A DNA stretch of 7,691 nucleotides, from the NCBI GenBank assembly GCA_004376385.1, contig SOJY01000020.1, positions 1-7,691 on the forward strand. Reading direction: 5' to 3'. This document shows positions 1 through 5,522 of the stretch, one piece after another. Each line of letters starts with the position of its first letter. Position 1 is the first letter of the stretch. The notes under the pieces were generated by a model, which did not search any database, was not told the DNA's origin, and saw only the letters and a program-made list of their open reading frames with translations. This DNA is from Candidatus Bathyarchaeum sp. Lineage in GTDB: Archaea > Thermoproteota > Bathyarchaeia > Bathyarchaeales > Bathyarchaeaceae. The position numbers and the translations under genes are program-made.

Positions 1-1
1 C

Positions 2-1255
2 TACGAAAAAACCAAGCATTGGCCACCTTACACCTATCGAGACTATCCCGAAGTTGCGCCTGAGACGCTCCAAACGTTCATGGACTTTTTGGGAACCGAG
101 AATACCAGCAGTGAAAGGAAGGAATTGCAACCTTGGATACCTTTCTGCACTCTAAAGTGTAACTTCTGTTATTTCCCAACAGAAATAATCGCTAATAACA
201 AGATGGGAAAGTATCTATCTGCGTTGAAAAAATCTCTGAAAATGTACGCGGAAACAAAATACGTTAAGACAAGCGAGTTCTCCGAGATATATCTGGCAGG
301 TGGAACCCCAAGCATCATGTCCACCGAACAGACAATTGATCTCTTATCGTTCTGTGAAAAAAACTTTGATGTAAGTGAGGAACGGGAAATCAAGGTAACA
401 GGTTGCACTCACGACTTTGACTACAAGAAACTCAAGGCGCTTTCAGAGTATGGGGTGGACCAGCTGGATTTGGGGGTTCAGACCTTTGATGACGACGTGA
501 GAAAGTTGGTTAATCTGCGGGATAAGGCAAATAATGCTGAAGAAACAATTAAGGCTGCACATAAGATGGGACTTCGTGTAAGCATCGACTTGATGTATAA
601 TCTTCCCGGCCAGAACTTGAAGGTTTGGAGCAGAGATGTTCAAAGGGCAGTAGAGTTGAATGTGGAAAGCGCTGACTGTTATGCTTTGGACGTTTATCCG
701 GGAACAAAGATAGCTCAACAACTTCAGTATGGAGATTTGCCTCCGAGGGGAAATCAAGAGGCTGAAACAGAGATGTATCTTGAGGCAGACAACACATTCA
801 AGGCGGCAGGATATGAAAAGACATGTCACAACCGCTTCTCCAGAATACCAGAAGACTTTCAGGAACCATGTATGGAGGTCCTTGGCAGCGGTGCAGGATT
901 TTTCATGGGGAACTTGGGAAAATTCTCGTATGTGGACATTGCACCTGCCGAAGCGTACATTGATACAATCAACTGTGGAAAGTTTCCCATATCAAAACTC
1001 TCTGTTAACTCGGTAGATGATGAGATGGGAAAGATGATGATGCGACTGTATATTCGCCTGCCGGTTAACAAAATGGAATTCAAAAGGCGGTTTGGAAAAT
1101 TTCCAGAAGAAGCGTTTGAAACTACCATCAACAGGCTGGAGAAAAAGGGTTTAATTGCGGTTGATGAACAAGAGATAAGGTTGACCAAATTGGGTGACGT
1201 GTGGAGATATAATGTCTGTTGGGAGTTCGCGCGTCCACAAAAAGATAATCCATGA
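2..1255 (+). CDS. HemN-like radical SAM protein, 5' truncated by window edge
   Basis: This is a radical SAM enzyme related to HemN, HemW and HutW (coproporphyrinogen dehydrogenase, heme chaperone, class C methyltransferases). The reading frame is open to the window edge, and the first possible ATG at 80 has no SD motif, so the true start lies upstream. Counting from that Met, the cluster motif CTLKCNFC (23-30, nt 146-169) is CX3CX2C, expected to hold a 4Fe-4S cluster and SAM. HemN's fourth cysteine is replaced by Phe (CYF), as in HemW-like proteins. GGTPS (74-78), GVQTFDDDV (132-140), SIDLMYNLPGQ (168-178) and YPGT (206-209) follow in family order. The C-terminus (about 317-385) resembles the HemN C-terminal domain with a winged-helix-like stretch. 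The usual glutamate of the E-x-N-P segment is missing (VTGCTHDFD, 106-114). It precedes cobS with overlap or a short gap, so cotranscription is likely. Substrate unknown; family assignment firm, function not. Confidence 0.85.
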   Translation, partial: YEKTKHWPPYTYRDYPEVAPETLQTFMDFLGTENTSSERKELQPWIPFCTLKCNFCYFPTEIIANNKMGKYLSALKKSLKMYAETKYVKTSEFSEIYLAGGTPSIMSTEQTIDLLSFCEKNFDVSEEREIKVTGCTHDFDYKKLKALSEYGVDQLDLGVQTFDDDVRKLVNLRDKANNAEETIKAAHKMGLRVSIDLMYNLPGQNLKVWSRDVQRAVELNVESADCYALDVYPGTKIAQQLQYGDLPPRGNQEAETEMYLEADNTFKAAGYEKTCHNRFSRIPEDFQEPCMEVLGSGAGFFMGNLGKFSYVDIAPAEAYIDTINCGKFPISKLSVNSVDDEMGKMMMRLYIRLPVNKMEFKRRFGKFPEEAFETTINRLEKKGLIAVDEQEIRLTKLGDVWRYNVCWEFARPQKDNP

Positions 1256-1262
1256 GTTCAGC

Positions 1263-1269
1263 AGGGGGA
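1263..1269 (+). promoter_or_regulatory. Shine-Dalgarno motif of cobS
   Basis: AGGGGGA lies 6 nt before the GTG at 1276. It can pair with the archaeal anti-SD CCUCC using one G-U wobble. No such motif precedes the alternative ATG at 1252. This favours the GTG as the cobS start. Confidence 0.55.
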
Positions 1270-1275
1270 TTGATA

Positions 1276-2106
1276 GTGAAGGCTTTAAGAGTCTTTAGGG
1301 GCTTGATGGCTTTTCTTACAGCCATCCCATTTAAGATGGATGAAAGTTTTTTGGATATCTCCGCTCGATACATGTTCCTGTTTCCGGTGATAGGAGCCAT
1401 TATAGGATTTCTTGTCGGCTTATACGCCCGCTTCACAAACAACGTTTTATTCTTTCTTTTCGGCTACATAAACACCATAGTCTTCTCAGGTTCCAATGAA
1501 GTTCTTTTCGAGTTCGTAGCAAAGGGGCTTGCAAGTGCCATGACCGTTGCATTCATTCTTGTCATTATAGGACTTCAGCACACAGACGGATTAGTTGATG
1601 TAGGCAATGCTTTAGGCATAAGAAAGGCATCTCTTAAAGAGAAGGTGGACATCGCTCATGTATGGACGGTTACCCGTACAGGAGCCTTCTTTGCCATTCT
1701 AGTTTCTTTCTTCACGCTGTTACTTATTTTCTTGACAAACACAGATGTCGTCATTCAATCGCTCGTAGTAGCTGAGGTGTCAGCGAAACTGGCTATGGTT
1801 ACAACTGGATGGCAAGGCACATCTCCCCCGCCCCGCTTCTATGAAAATAGGTGGGAAAAGGGAAGGAACTTCATTGATTCAATTAGGAAAAAACATGGCT
1901 TATACGCAATTTCGTTAACCATCTCCCTTGCCGTCAGCATTGCACTGCTTGGTCTCAGCGGAGTGTTGGCTGTAGCCTCTGGAATGCTTGTAGGGGGCTT
2001 CATGATAATCGTGGGCAAGCAGGTTTTTGGAGGAGTGAATGGGGATATATTCGGCGCCACTAACGAGATAGCTAGAATGGTTGCATTGTTTGTGCTGGTG
2101 ATTTGA
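1276..2106 (+). CDS. cobS: Adenosylcobinamide-GDP ribazoletransferase (cobalamin-5'-phosphate synthase)
   Basis: CobS is an integral membrane enzyme that joins adenosylcobinamide-GDP to alpha-ribazole (or its phosphate), releasing GMP: the final assembly step of B12. The protein is hydrophobic with several membrane segments. From the GTG start it is 276 aa, a normal CobS length. Family marks are the start LRVFRGLMAFLTAIP (3-17), FPVIGAIIGF (36-45), HTDGLVD (102-108) and the C-terminal GGVNGDIFGATNE (252-264). GTG at 1276 is preferred because an SD motif precedes it and the protein then begins like other CobS. ATG at 1252, overlapping the upstream stop as ATGA, would add eight residues. The cobY start follows one base after the stop, so cobS and cobY are surely cotranscribed. 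Oddities: the acid expected after DGLxDxx is Asn111, and the usual MKD-x-x-x-G segment reads AHVWTVTRTG (127-136). Activity may therefore differ, although identity as a CobS homologue is secure. Confidence 0.88.
   Translation: MKALRVFRGLMAFLTAIPFKMDESFLDISARYMFLFPVIGAIIGFLVGLYARFTNNVLFFLFGYINTIVFSGSNEVLFEFVAKGLASAMTVAFILVIIGLQHTDGLVDVGNALGIRKASLKEKVDIAHVWTVTRTGAFFAILVSFFTLLLIFLTNTDVVIQSLVVAEVSAKLAMVTTGWQGTSPPPRFYENRWEKGRNFIDSIRKKHGLYAISLTISLAVSIALLGLSGVLAVASGMLVGGFMIIVGKQVFGGVNGDIFGATNEIARMVALFVLVI
2097..2102 (+). promoter_or_regulatory. Shine-Dalgarno motif of cobY inside cobS
   Basis: GGTGAT matches the archaeal 16S anti-SD complement (GGAGGTGAT). It sits 5 nt before the GTG at 2108, inside the last cobS codons. 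It fixes the cobY start and implies translational coupling with cobS. Confidence 0.7.
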
Positions 2107-2107
2107 A

Positions 2108-2743
2108 GTGCACATCGTAGCGTTGATAATGGCAGGGGGAAAAGGAACACGCTTCGGTGGAGACACTGAAAAACCGATGGCAAAGTTCATGGGCAAACCA
2201 CTCATAAAAAGAGTTATTGAAGCCACCAAGGAATCCAAAAAAATCACAGGGATATACGTGGCGGTAACAGCTTACAGTCCAAAAACAGCACAAGAGGCAG
2301 CGAAGGCATCCGTGAAGGTTATTGAAACTAATGGACAAGGATACCATGCTGACGTGCAACAAGCTATTCAGGAGGCAAACCTAACAGGTCCTGTCTTGAT
2401 CATTTCAGCGGACCTTCCTCTGCTGAATGGAGAGTTTCTGGACGAAATAATCGAGGAATACAAAGAGTCAGGTAAACCTGCGTTGACTGTGATGATTCCT
2501 GAAGAAGCTTTCCGTGAGTATGGCTTGTCAGCCGTTTCTCTTTACGAGCATGAGGGAAAGATGTACGCGGTTTCGGGAATAAACATAATTGATGGTCAAC
2601 GAATCTTGGAGGAACAGGAACAAGAAGTCATTACCAGCAAGAGACCTGAAGCTGTTTTCACTGCGAACTCGCTCAAAGATTTGGAATCTGCAAAAAATTA
2701 TCTATTGCGTACCAAAAGAGGTTCAAAACAAAACAAGGATTGA
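2108..2743 (+). CDS. cobY: GTP:adenosylcobinamide-phosphate guanylyltransferase
   Basis: CobY transfers GMP from GTP to adenosylcobinamide-phosphate, giving adenosylcobinamide-GDP, the substrate of CobS. Archaea use this enzyme instead of bacterial CobU. The 211-aa protein has the nucleotidyltransferase signature LIMAGGKGTRFGG (6-18) followed by EKPMAKFMGKPLI (21-33). NGQGYHADVQQAI (75-87), SADLPLL (100-106), TVMIPEEAF (127-135) and SGINII (156-161) then follow, in the order I recall for the Methanocaldococcus enzyme. It appears soluble and slightly longer than that roughly 196-aa protein, partly because of a basic tail (RTKRGSKQNKD). The GTG start one base after the cobS stop is supported by a strong SD motif and by the position of the G-rich loop near the N-terminus. 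The gene ends 8 bp from the stop of the opposing PLP enzyme. It could be mistaken for a generic MobA-like transferase, but context and the GINI segment support CobY. Confidence 0.92.
   Translation: MHIVALIMAGGKGTRFGGDTEKPMAKFMGKPLIKRVIEATKESKKITGIYVAVTAYSPKTAQEAAKASVKVIETNGQGYHADVQQAIQEANLTGPVLIISADLPLLNGEFLDEIIEEYKESGKPALTVMIPEEAFREYGLSAVSLYEHEGKMYAVSGINIIDGQRILEEQEQEVITSKRPEAVFTANSLKDLESAKNYLLRTKRGSKQNKD
2724..2736 (-). terminator. Candidate U-rich terminator for the minus-strand PLP gene
   Basis: On the minus strand this reads TTGTTTTGTTTTG and begins about 15 nt after the stop codon at 2752. Archaeal RNA polymerase stops at such U-runs without needing a hairpin. It lies inside the 3' coding end of cobY. 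Inferred from base composition only. Confidence 0.4.
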
Positions 2744-2751
2744 GAAACAGG

Positions 2752-3891
2752 CTATTTTTGGTTGCCAAAGGATTTTATTTGTTCTAACAGTTTTTTGTTT
2801 TCTTCGGGTCTTCTAACTGTTACTCTGAAGAATTTGTTGTTTAGTCCATCGAAGTCTTTACAGTCTCTGATGAGGAGCCCTCTTTTGGCGAGCCCCTCTC
2901 TGAGTTGGGTTGAATTTAAGTCTCCGCGGGTGATCTCAACTAGCAAAAAGTTGGTCTCAGATGGATATACCTTCAACCAAGGAATGGTATTAAACATCTC
3001 TCGCATCTGTCTCTTGCTGTTTGAAAGAAGAAGCCGGCTCCTTTTGATGAAATCTTTGTCCTTAATTGCCTCAACTGAGCCAAACATTGCTAAACTGTTT
3101 ACGCTCCAAGGCATCCTTACATTCTTCAGAATCTTTACAAGGTCAGGGGAGCCTATGCCGAAACCGATTCTGACACCTGCCAAACAAAAGAATTTTGTTA
3201 ATGACCTAAGAACAAACAGGTTGTCGTAGTCTCTAACATATTCAGCCATAGAATATCTTTTGCTGTCGTCGACAAAGTCAATATAATCCTCGTCAAGAAA
3301 CACCATAACGTTTTCTTCTGCAGCGAGTTTAATGATTCGTAGGATATCTTCTTTTTCATAAAGCCACCCGGTTGGACTGTTCGGATTGCAGAGGAAAAGT
3401 ATCCTGGTTTTCTTTGAGATAGCTTTTTCCAGTTCTTCAATGTTTAGCTGAAAATTCTTTGCTGAATCACAGTTTATGAATACTATATTGCCGCCGAATC
3501 TTTCTATGGCTGCTTTGTATTCGCTAAAGGTGGGGACTGGAATAACAGCCTCATATCCGCTCTCAAGGAAGACTTCAGTGAATAGGTATATTAACTCGGT
3601 AGAGCCGTTGCCCACTATCACATTGTCTGGCTCTACACCAGCAAAGTTGGCAAAAGCTTCGAGAAGCCATTCATGATCGGGGTCAGGGTAATGCTGTATC
3701 AAGTTAAGGTTTTGGCGAATATTTTCTAGGGATGTTTTGGGTGCGCCTAGGGGGTTGGTGGAAATGCTGAAGTCAATCAGTTGATCTACGGGAATGTTGT
3801 ATTTTTCTGAGATTTCCCAAACGTTTCCTCCGTGAAAATAGGGGGTCAGATTTTTGATAGATTCTCGAACGAGTTTGGAAACGTCAACCAT
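2752..3891 (-). CDS. cobD: CobD/HisC-family PLP enzyme, probable L-threonine-O-3-phosphate decarboxylase
   Basis: This fold-type I PLP enzyme most likely decarboxylates L-threonine O-3-phosphate to (R)-1-aminopropan-2-ol phosphate, the linker later attached to the corrinoid by CbiB. The 379-aa protein shows HGGNVWEISEKY (20-31) and LIDFSISTNPLG (38-49), an N-terminus typical of CobD. VGNGSTELIYL (93-103), CNPNSPTG (168-175) and FLDEDYIDF (198-206) follow, then the PLP lysine Lys233 in SLTKFF and GVRIGFG (239-245). FFRVTVR (354-360) supplies the expected carboxylate-binding arginine. The ATG start puts HGGN near residue 20 as expected, with a modest GGAAG motif 7 nt upstream. It lies tail to tail with cobY, which agrees with a B12 role. 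The close relative histidinol-phosphate aminotransferase (HisC) is the main alternative; the HGGN start and the B12 neighbours favour CobD. The protein is full length with no damaged motif seen. Confidence 0.85.
   Translation of the reverse strand: MVDVSKLVRESIKNLTPYFHGGNVWEISEKYNIPVDQLIDFSISTNPLGAPKTSLENIRQNLNLIQHYPDPDHEWLLEAFANFAGVEPDNVIVGNGSTELIYLFTEVFLESGYEAVIPVPTFSEYKAAIERFGGNIVFINCDSAKNFQLNIEELEKAISKKTRILFLCNPNSPTGWLYEKEDILRIIKLAAEENVMVFLDEDYIDFVDDSKRYSMAEYVRDYDNLFVLRSLTKFFCLAGVRIGFGIGSPDLVKILKNVRMPWSVNSLAMFGSVEAIKDKDFIKRSRLLLSNSKRQMREMFNTIPWLKVYPSETNFLLVEITRGDLNSTQLREGLAKRGLLIRDCKDFDGLNNKFFRVTVRRPEENKKLLEQIKSFGNQK
2791..2805 (+). terminator. Candidate T-rich terminator for the radical SAM-cobS-cobY operon
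   Basis: The tract TTTTTTGTTTTCTTC begins 48 nt after the cobY stop, on the sense strand of that operon. A shorter T5 run at 2755-2759 comes earlier. Both lie within the 3' end of the opposing gene, so the two convergent terminators overlap genes. Inferred from sequence only. Confidence 0.4.
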
Positions 3892-3913
3892 AATGTGGCT
3901 TCCTTTTCTGGCT

Positions 3914-3937
3914 TTCAGACCTTCGTATTGTTCAGAC
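3914..3937. repeat. Short direct repeat between the TATA-like box and cobD
   Basis: TTCAGAC occurs at 3914-3920 and again at 3931-3937, 17 bp apart start to start (GTCTGAA on the minus strand). The pair lies just downstream of the TATA-like box, around the predicted transcription start of the PLP gene. It could be a regulator site, but two 7-mers this close can arise by chance. Confidence 0.3.
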
Positions 3938-3950
3938 GGATATAAAAATT
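3938..3950 (-). promoter_or_regulatory. TATA-like promoter element of cobD
   Basis: The minus strand reads AATTTTTATATCC, a fair archaeal TATA box. A start site about 25 nt downstream would fall near 3915-3920 and leave a short leader of about 25-30 nt before the ATG at 3891. The T-run may also end transcription from the membrane-protein gene upstream, whose stop is at 3971. Confidence 0.5.
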
Positions 3951-3970
3951 AACAGCTAAGATGGAGGATG

Positions 3971-4594
3971 TTAACTGGATTCTTTGTCGATAGATTTCAG
4001 GAAATTAAGCAGTTCGTCTTCGATTATCCATTGCATCTTGAAGTGATTGTTGTAGTCATTGAAGATTCGGTAGAGCCAATAGGCGGCTGCTAAACCAAAC
4101 GTTACAACACTTAGAACCAGATACTTGTCCAGCGGGAAGCTCGGTGTAGTCGCGTAACTTTGAATGTTCAGAGGTATTCCAGAATCTTTTGCCAAAGCAA
4201 TTATTTCATCAAGAAAATCATGCTCGTGCTCTTCGTGTTTCTGAAGGTCACTTTTTAGAAAATAAAAAACGTAAAAAGCAGGGATGATCAGAAGGGTTGA
4301 AAGAGTCCATGCCTTCGCGTTTCTGGATGATCCCTGATTCTTTGTTTTCGAAGAGTTGGGCACTGATTTTTCCGGACTTCGCGTTTTTCTCAGCTTGCTC
4401 AAGATTAGCGTCTCCAGTTTTTCTTGTCTGGAGAAGTGAGCGTTTCTTCTTTTGATCATATAGTAGATCATTGGAAACCATGCTATTCCGAAACTCGCTA
4501 CCGAGAGAATAGCCCACATGGAGAACCACATGATTCTGTCAGTTTCTTTTCTCGATTCGATGTTCTGTTCGATTTCCAGCAAAGTTTGCTTCAC
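3971..4594 (-). CDS. Unrecognised three-helix membrane protein with an internal duplication (DUF4234-like)
   Basis: I do not recognise a function. The 207-aa protein has hydrophobic segments at about 21-47, 96-113 and 157-178. Residues 26-70 and 157-201 align without gaps with 14 of 45 identities: LSV..FG.A in the helix, then a Tyr, then N.HF..Q...E...L..L. Each unit resembles the short helix-plus-amphipathic-tail pattern of DUF4234-type proteins. A basic, serine-rich linker (48-95) follows the first unit, and an acidic, histidine-rich stretch (HEEHEHD, 120-126) follows the middle helix. By the positive-inside rule both repeat units would point the same way (tails cytoplasmic), with the middle helix returning the chain. 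The GTG start is supported by GAGGAGA 7 nt upstream. It sits between the PLP gene and the divergent glycosyltransferase operon, with its own promoter candidate, so neither neighbour clearly tells its role. Confidence 0.75.
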   Translation of the reverse strand: MKQTLLEIEQNIESRKETDRIMWFSMWAILSVASFGIAWFPMIYYMIKRRNAHFSRQEKLETLILSKLRKTRSPEKSVPNSSKTKNQGSSRNAKAWTLSTLLIIPAFYVFYFLKSDLQKHEEHEHDFLDEIIALAKDSGIPLNIQSYATTPSFPLDKYLVLSVVTFGLAAAYWLYRIFNDYNNHFKMQWIIEDELLNFLKSIDKESS

Positions 4595-4601
4595 TTTGGG
4601 T

Positions 4602-4608
4602 TCTCCTC
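4602..4608 (-). promoter_or_regulatory. Shine-Dalgarno motif of the membrane-protein gene
   Basis: GAGGAGA on the minus strand lies 7 nt before the GTG at 4594. A nearby ATG at 4613 is out of frame with the protein, so this motif decides for the GTG start. Confidence 0.6.
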
Positions 4609-4622
4609 TTCATCAAGGATTG

Positions 4623-4635
4623 TTCAAGCCTTGAA
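4623..4635. repeat. Perfect 6-bp-arm palindrome in the divergent promoter region
   Basis: TTCAAG-C-CTTGAA is an inverted repeat with a single central base. It lies between the TATA-like box at 4663-4675 and the GTG of the membrane-protein gene, close to that gene's predicted transcription start. It is a candidate operator for a dimeric regulator; a chance occurrence is possible. Confidence 0.35.
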
Positions 4636-4662
4636 TAGCAGTGCAGAACTACATCAACCCCG

Positions 4663-4675
4663 TTTAATATAAAAG
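4663..4675 (-). promoter_or_regulatory. TATA-like element of the membrane-protein gene, possibly bidirectional
   Basis: The minus strand reads CTTTTATATTAAA, a good archaeal TATA box. A start about 25 nt downstream falls near 4640, giving a leader of about 45 nt. The plus strand of the same stretch (TTTAATATAAAAG) is also TATA-like and could serve the glycosyltransferase operon. Confidence 0.5.
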
Positions 4676-4711
4676 TTAAACCATCAATCACGTATGCGAA
4701 AAGATTGGCAA

Positions 4712-4722
4712 ACTATTTAATT
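4712..4722 (+). promoter_or_regulatory. TATA-like element of the glycosyltransferase operon
   Basis: ACTATTTAATT resembles an archaeal TATA box. Initiation about 25 nt downstream would fall at about 4740-4745, almost on the ATG at 4747, which would give a leaderless or nearly leaderless mRNA. This supports the ATG over the in-frame TTG at 4705. Sequence inference only. Confidence 0.4.
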
Positions 4723-4746
4723 CATGAAGGGGACATCTCTGAAACA

Positions 4747-5466
4747 ATGGCAAAAGATAACGGATGTAGGGAACGAGGAGCGTTATTCGTCTCTGTCGTC
4801 ATTCCAGTGTTCAATGAAGAAGTAACCGTAGGCGACATAGTTACTCGAACAAAGAAAACACTTGAACAAATGGGAGTCACATACGAAGTTCTTGTTGTGG
4901 ATGACGGTTCAGTGGACAGGTCTGCCGATATTGCTCAGGAACGAGGCGCCCATGTTTTGAGAGAACCCCATCGGGGGAAAGGTTTTGCCCTCAGGTCCGG
5001 CTTCAGGCAAGCTAAAGGCGAATTAGTAGTTACTTTGGACGCGGATGGTTCCCACAAGCCAGAAGAGATTCCTTTGGTTCTGCGATACATTAGGGAAGAC
5101 AGAGCAGATTTTGTGGTAGGGTCAAGATTCGCTAACTCGGAAGCTAACAAAACCAAGATTCCGAAAATAAACAGGACAGGCAACAAACTATTCAACACCT
5201 TGACCGGATATCTTACTGGCGTGAAAATCTCTGACTCGCAATCTGGTTTTAGAGCAATCCGAGCATCCCTGATAAAGAAGATGAAGTTGAGCTCCCACGG
5301 ATACGAGGTGGAATCTGAGATGCTTGTTAAGGCGTTGAGGATTGGTGCAAGAGTCGCGGAAACGCCCATAAGTTTTGATCAGAGGACGGTGGGAAACTCC
5401 AAACTTGATCCTCTAAGAGACGGCGCAAGAATACTTTACGCCATAATCACATCTTATTTATCCTAA
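4747..5466 (+). CDS. GT2 glycosyltransferase, polyprenyl-phosphate-mannose/glucose synthase-like, soluble form
   Basis: This GT-A fold family 2 enzyme most likely moves a sugar from a nucleotide donor to a polyprenyl (dolichyl) phosphate at the cytoplasmic membrane face. Numbered from the ATG (239 aa), it has SVVIPVFNEE (16-25), VVDDGS (50-55), RGKGFALRSG (76-85), the metal-binding LDADGSH (97-103) and VGSRF (124-128). SDSQSGFRAIR (162-172) and YEVESEM (186-192) complete the order of the DPM1/archaeal dolichol-phosphate-mannose-synthase type. No C-terminal membrane helix or GtrA-like domain is present, so it would be peripheral. An in-frame TTG at 4705 could add 14 residues. I prefer the ATG because the family domain begins soon after it and a TATA-like box lies between the two; the nearest SD-like AAGGGGA (4727-4733) is rather distant from the ATG. 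It heads a run of three glycosyltransferases. Donor and acceptor cannot be read from sequence. Confidence 0.85.
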   Translation: MAKDNGCRERGALFVSVVIPVFNEEVTVGDIVTRTKKTLEQMGVTYEVLVVDDGSVDRSADIAQERGAHVLREPHRGKGFALRSGFRQAKGELVVTLDADGSHKPEEIPLVLRYIREDRADFVVGSRFANSEANKTKIPKINRTGNKLFNTLTGYLTGVKISDSQSGFRAIRASLIKKMKLSSHGYEVESEMLVKALRIGARVAETPISFDQRTVGNSKLDPLRDGARILYAIITSYLS

Positions 5467-5509
5467 CAGATTACGTTAGTATTCATAGTTAACGATTAAA
5501 AGACTGAAC

Positions 5510-5515
5510 AAGGGG
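5510..5515 (+). promoter_or_regulatory. Shine-Dalgarno motif fixing a TTG start
   Basis: AAGGGG ends 7 nt before the TTG at 5523. An in-frame TGA at 5505-5507 rules out any upstream start, and the next in-frame ATG lies inside the conserved domain. The gene therefore almost certainly starts at TTG. Confidence 0.6.
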
Positions 5516-5522
5516 CAACCAC

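Noticed and set aside
80..82. ATG as the start of the radical SAM gene
   Set aside because: The frame is open upstream to the window edge, encodes a plausible aromatic-rich sequence, and no SD motif precedes this ATG.
443..829. Antisense open frame within the radical SAM gene
   Set aside because: It is a shadow of the coding frame: the plus-strand frame holds the HemN-family motifs and this one has no motif, SD or promoter.
3892..3970. Possible cobalamin riboswitch upstream of cobD
   Set aside because: The gap is only 79 bp, shorter than a cobalamin riboswitch, and no B12-box-like element or paired structure is visible.
4705..4746. TTG start adding 14 residues to the first glycosyltransferase
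   Set aside because: No SD motif precedes it, a TATA-like box falls inside the extension, and the GT2 domain does not need it. It remains possible.
5474..5494. CGTTA...TAACG inverted repeat between the first two glycosyltransferases
   Set aside because: The arms are only 5 bp with an 11-nt loop and no following T-run, so it is not a convincing terminator or operator.
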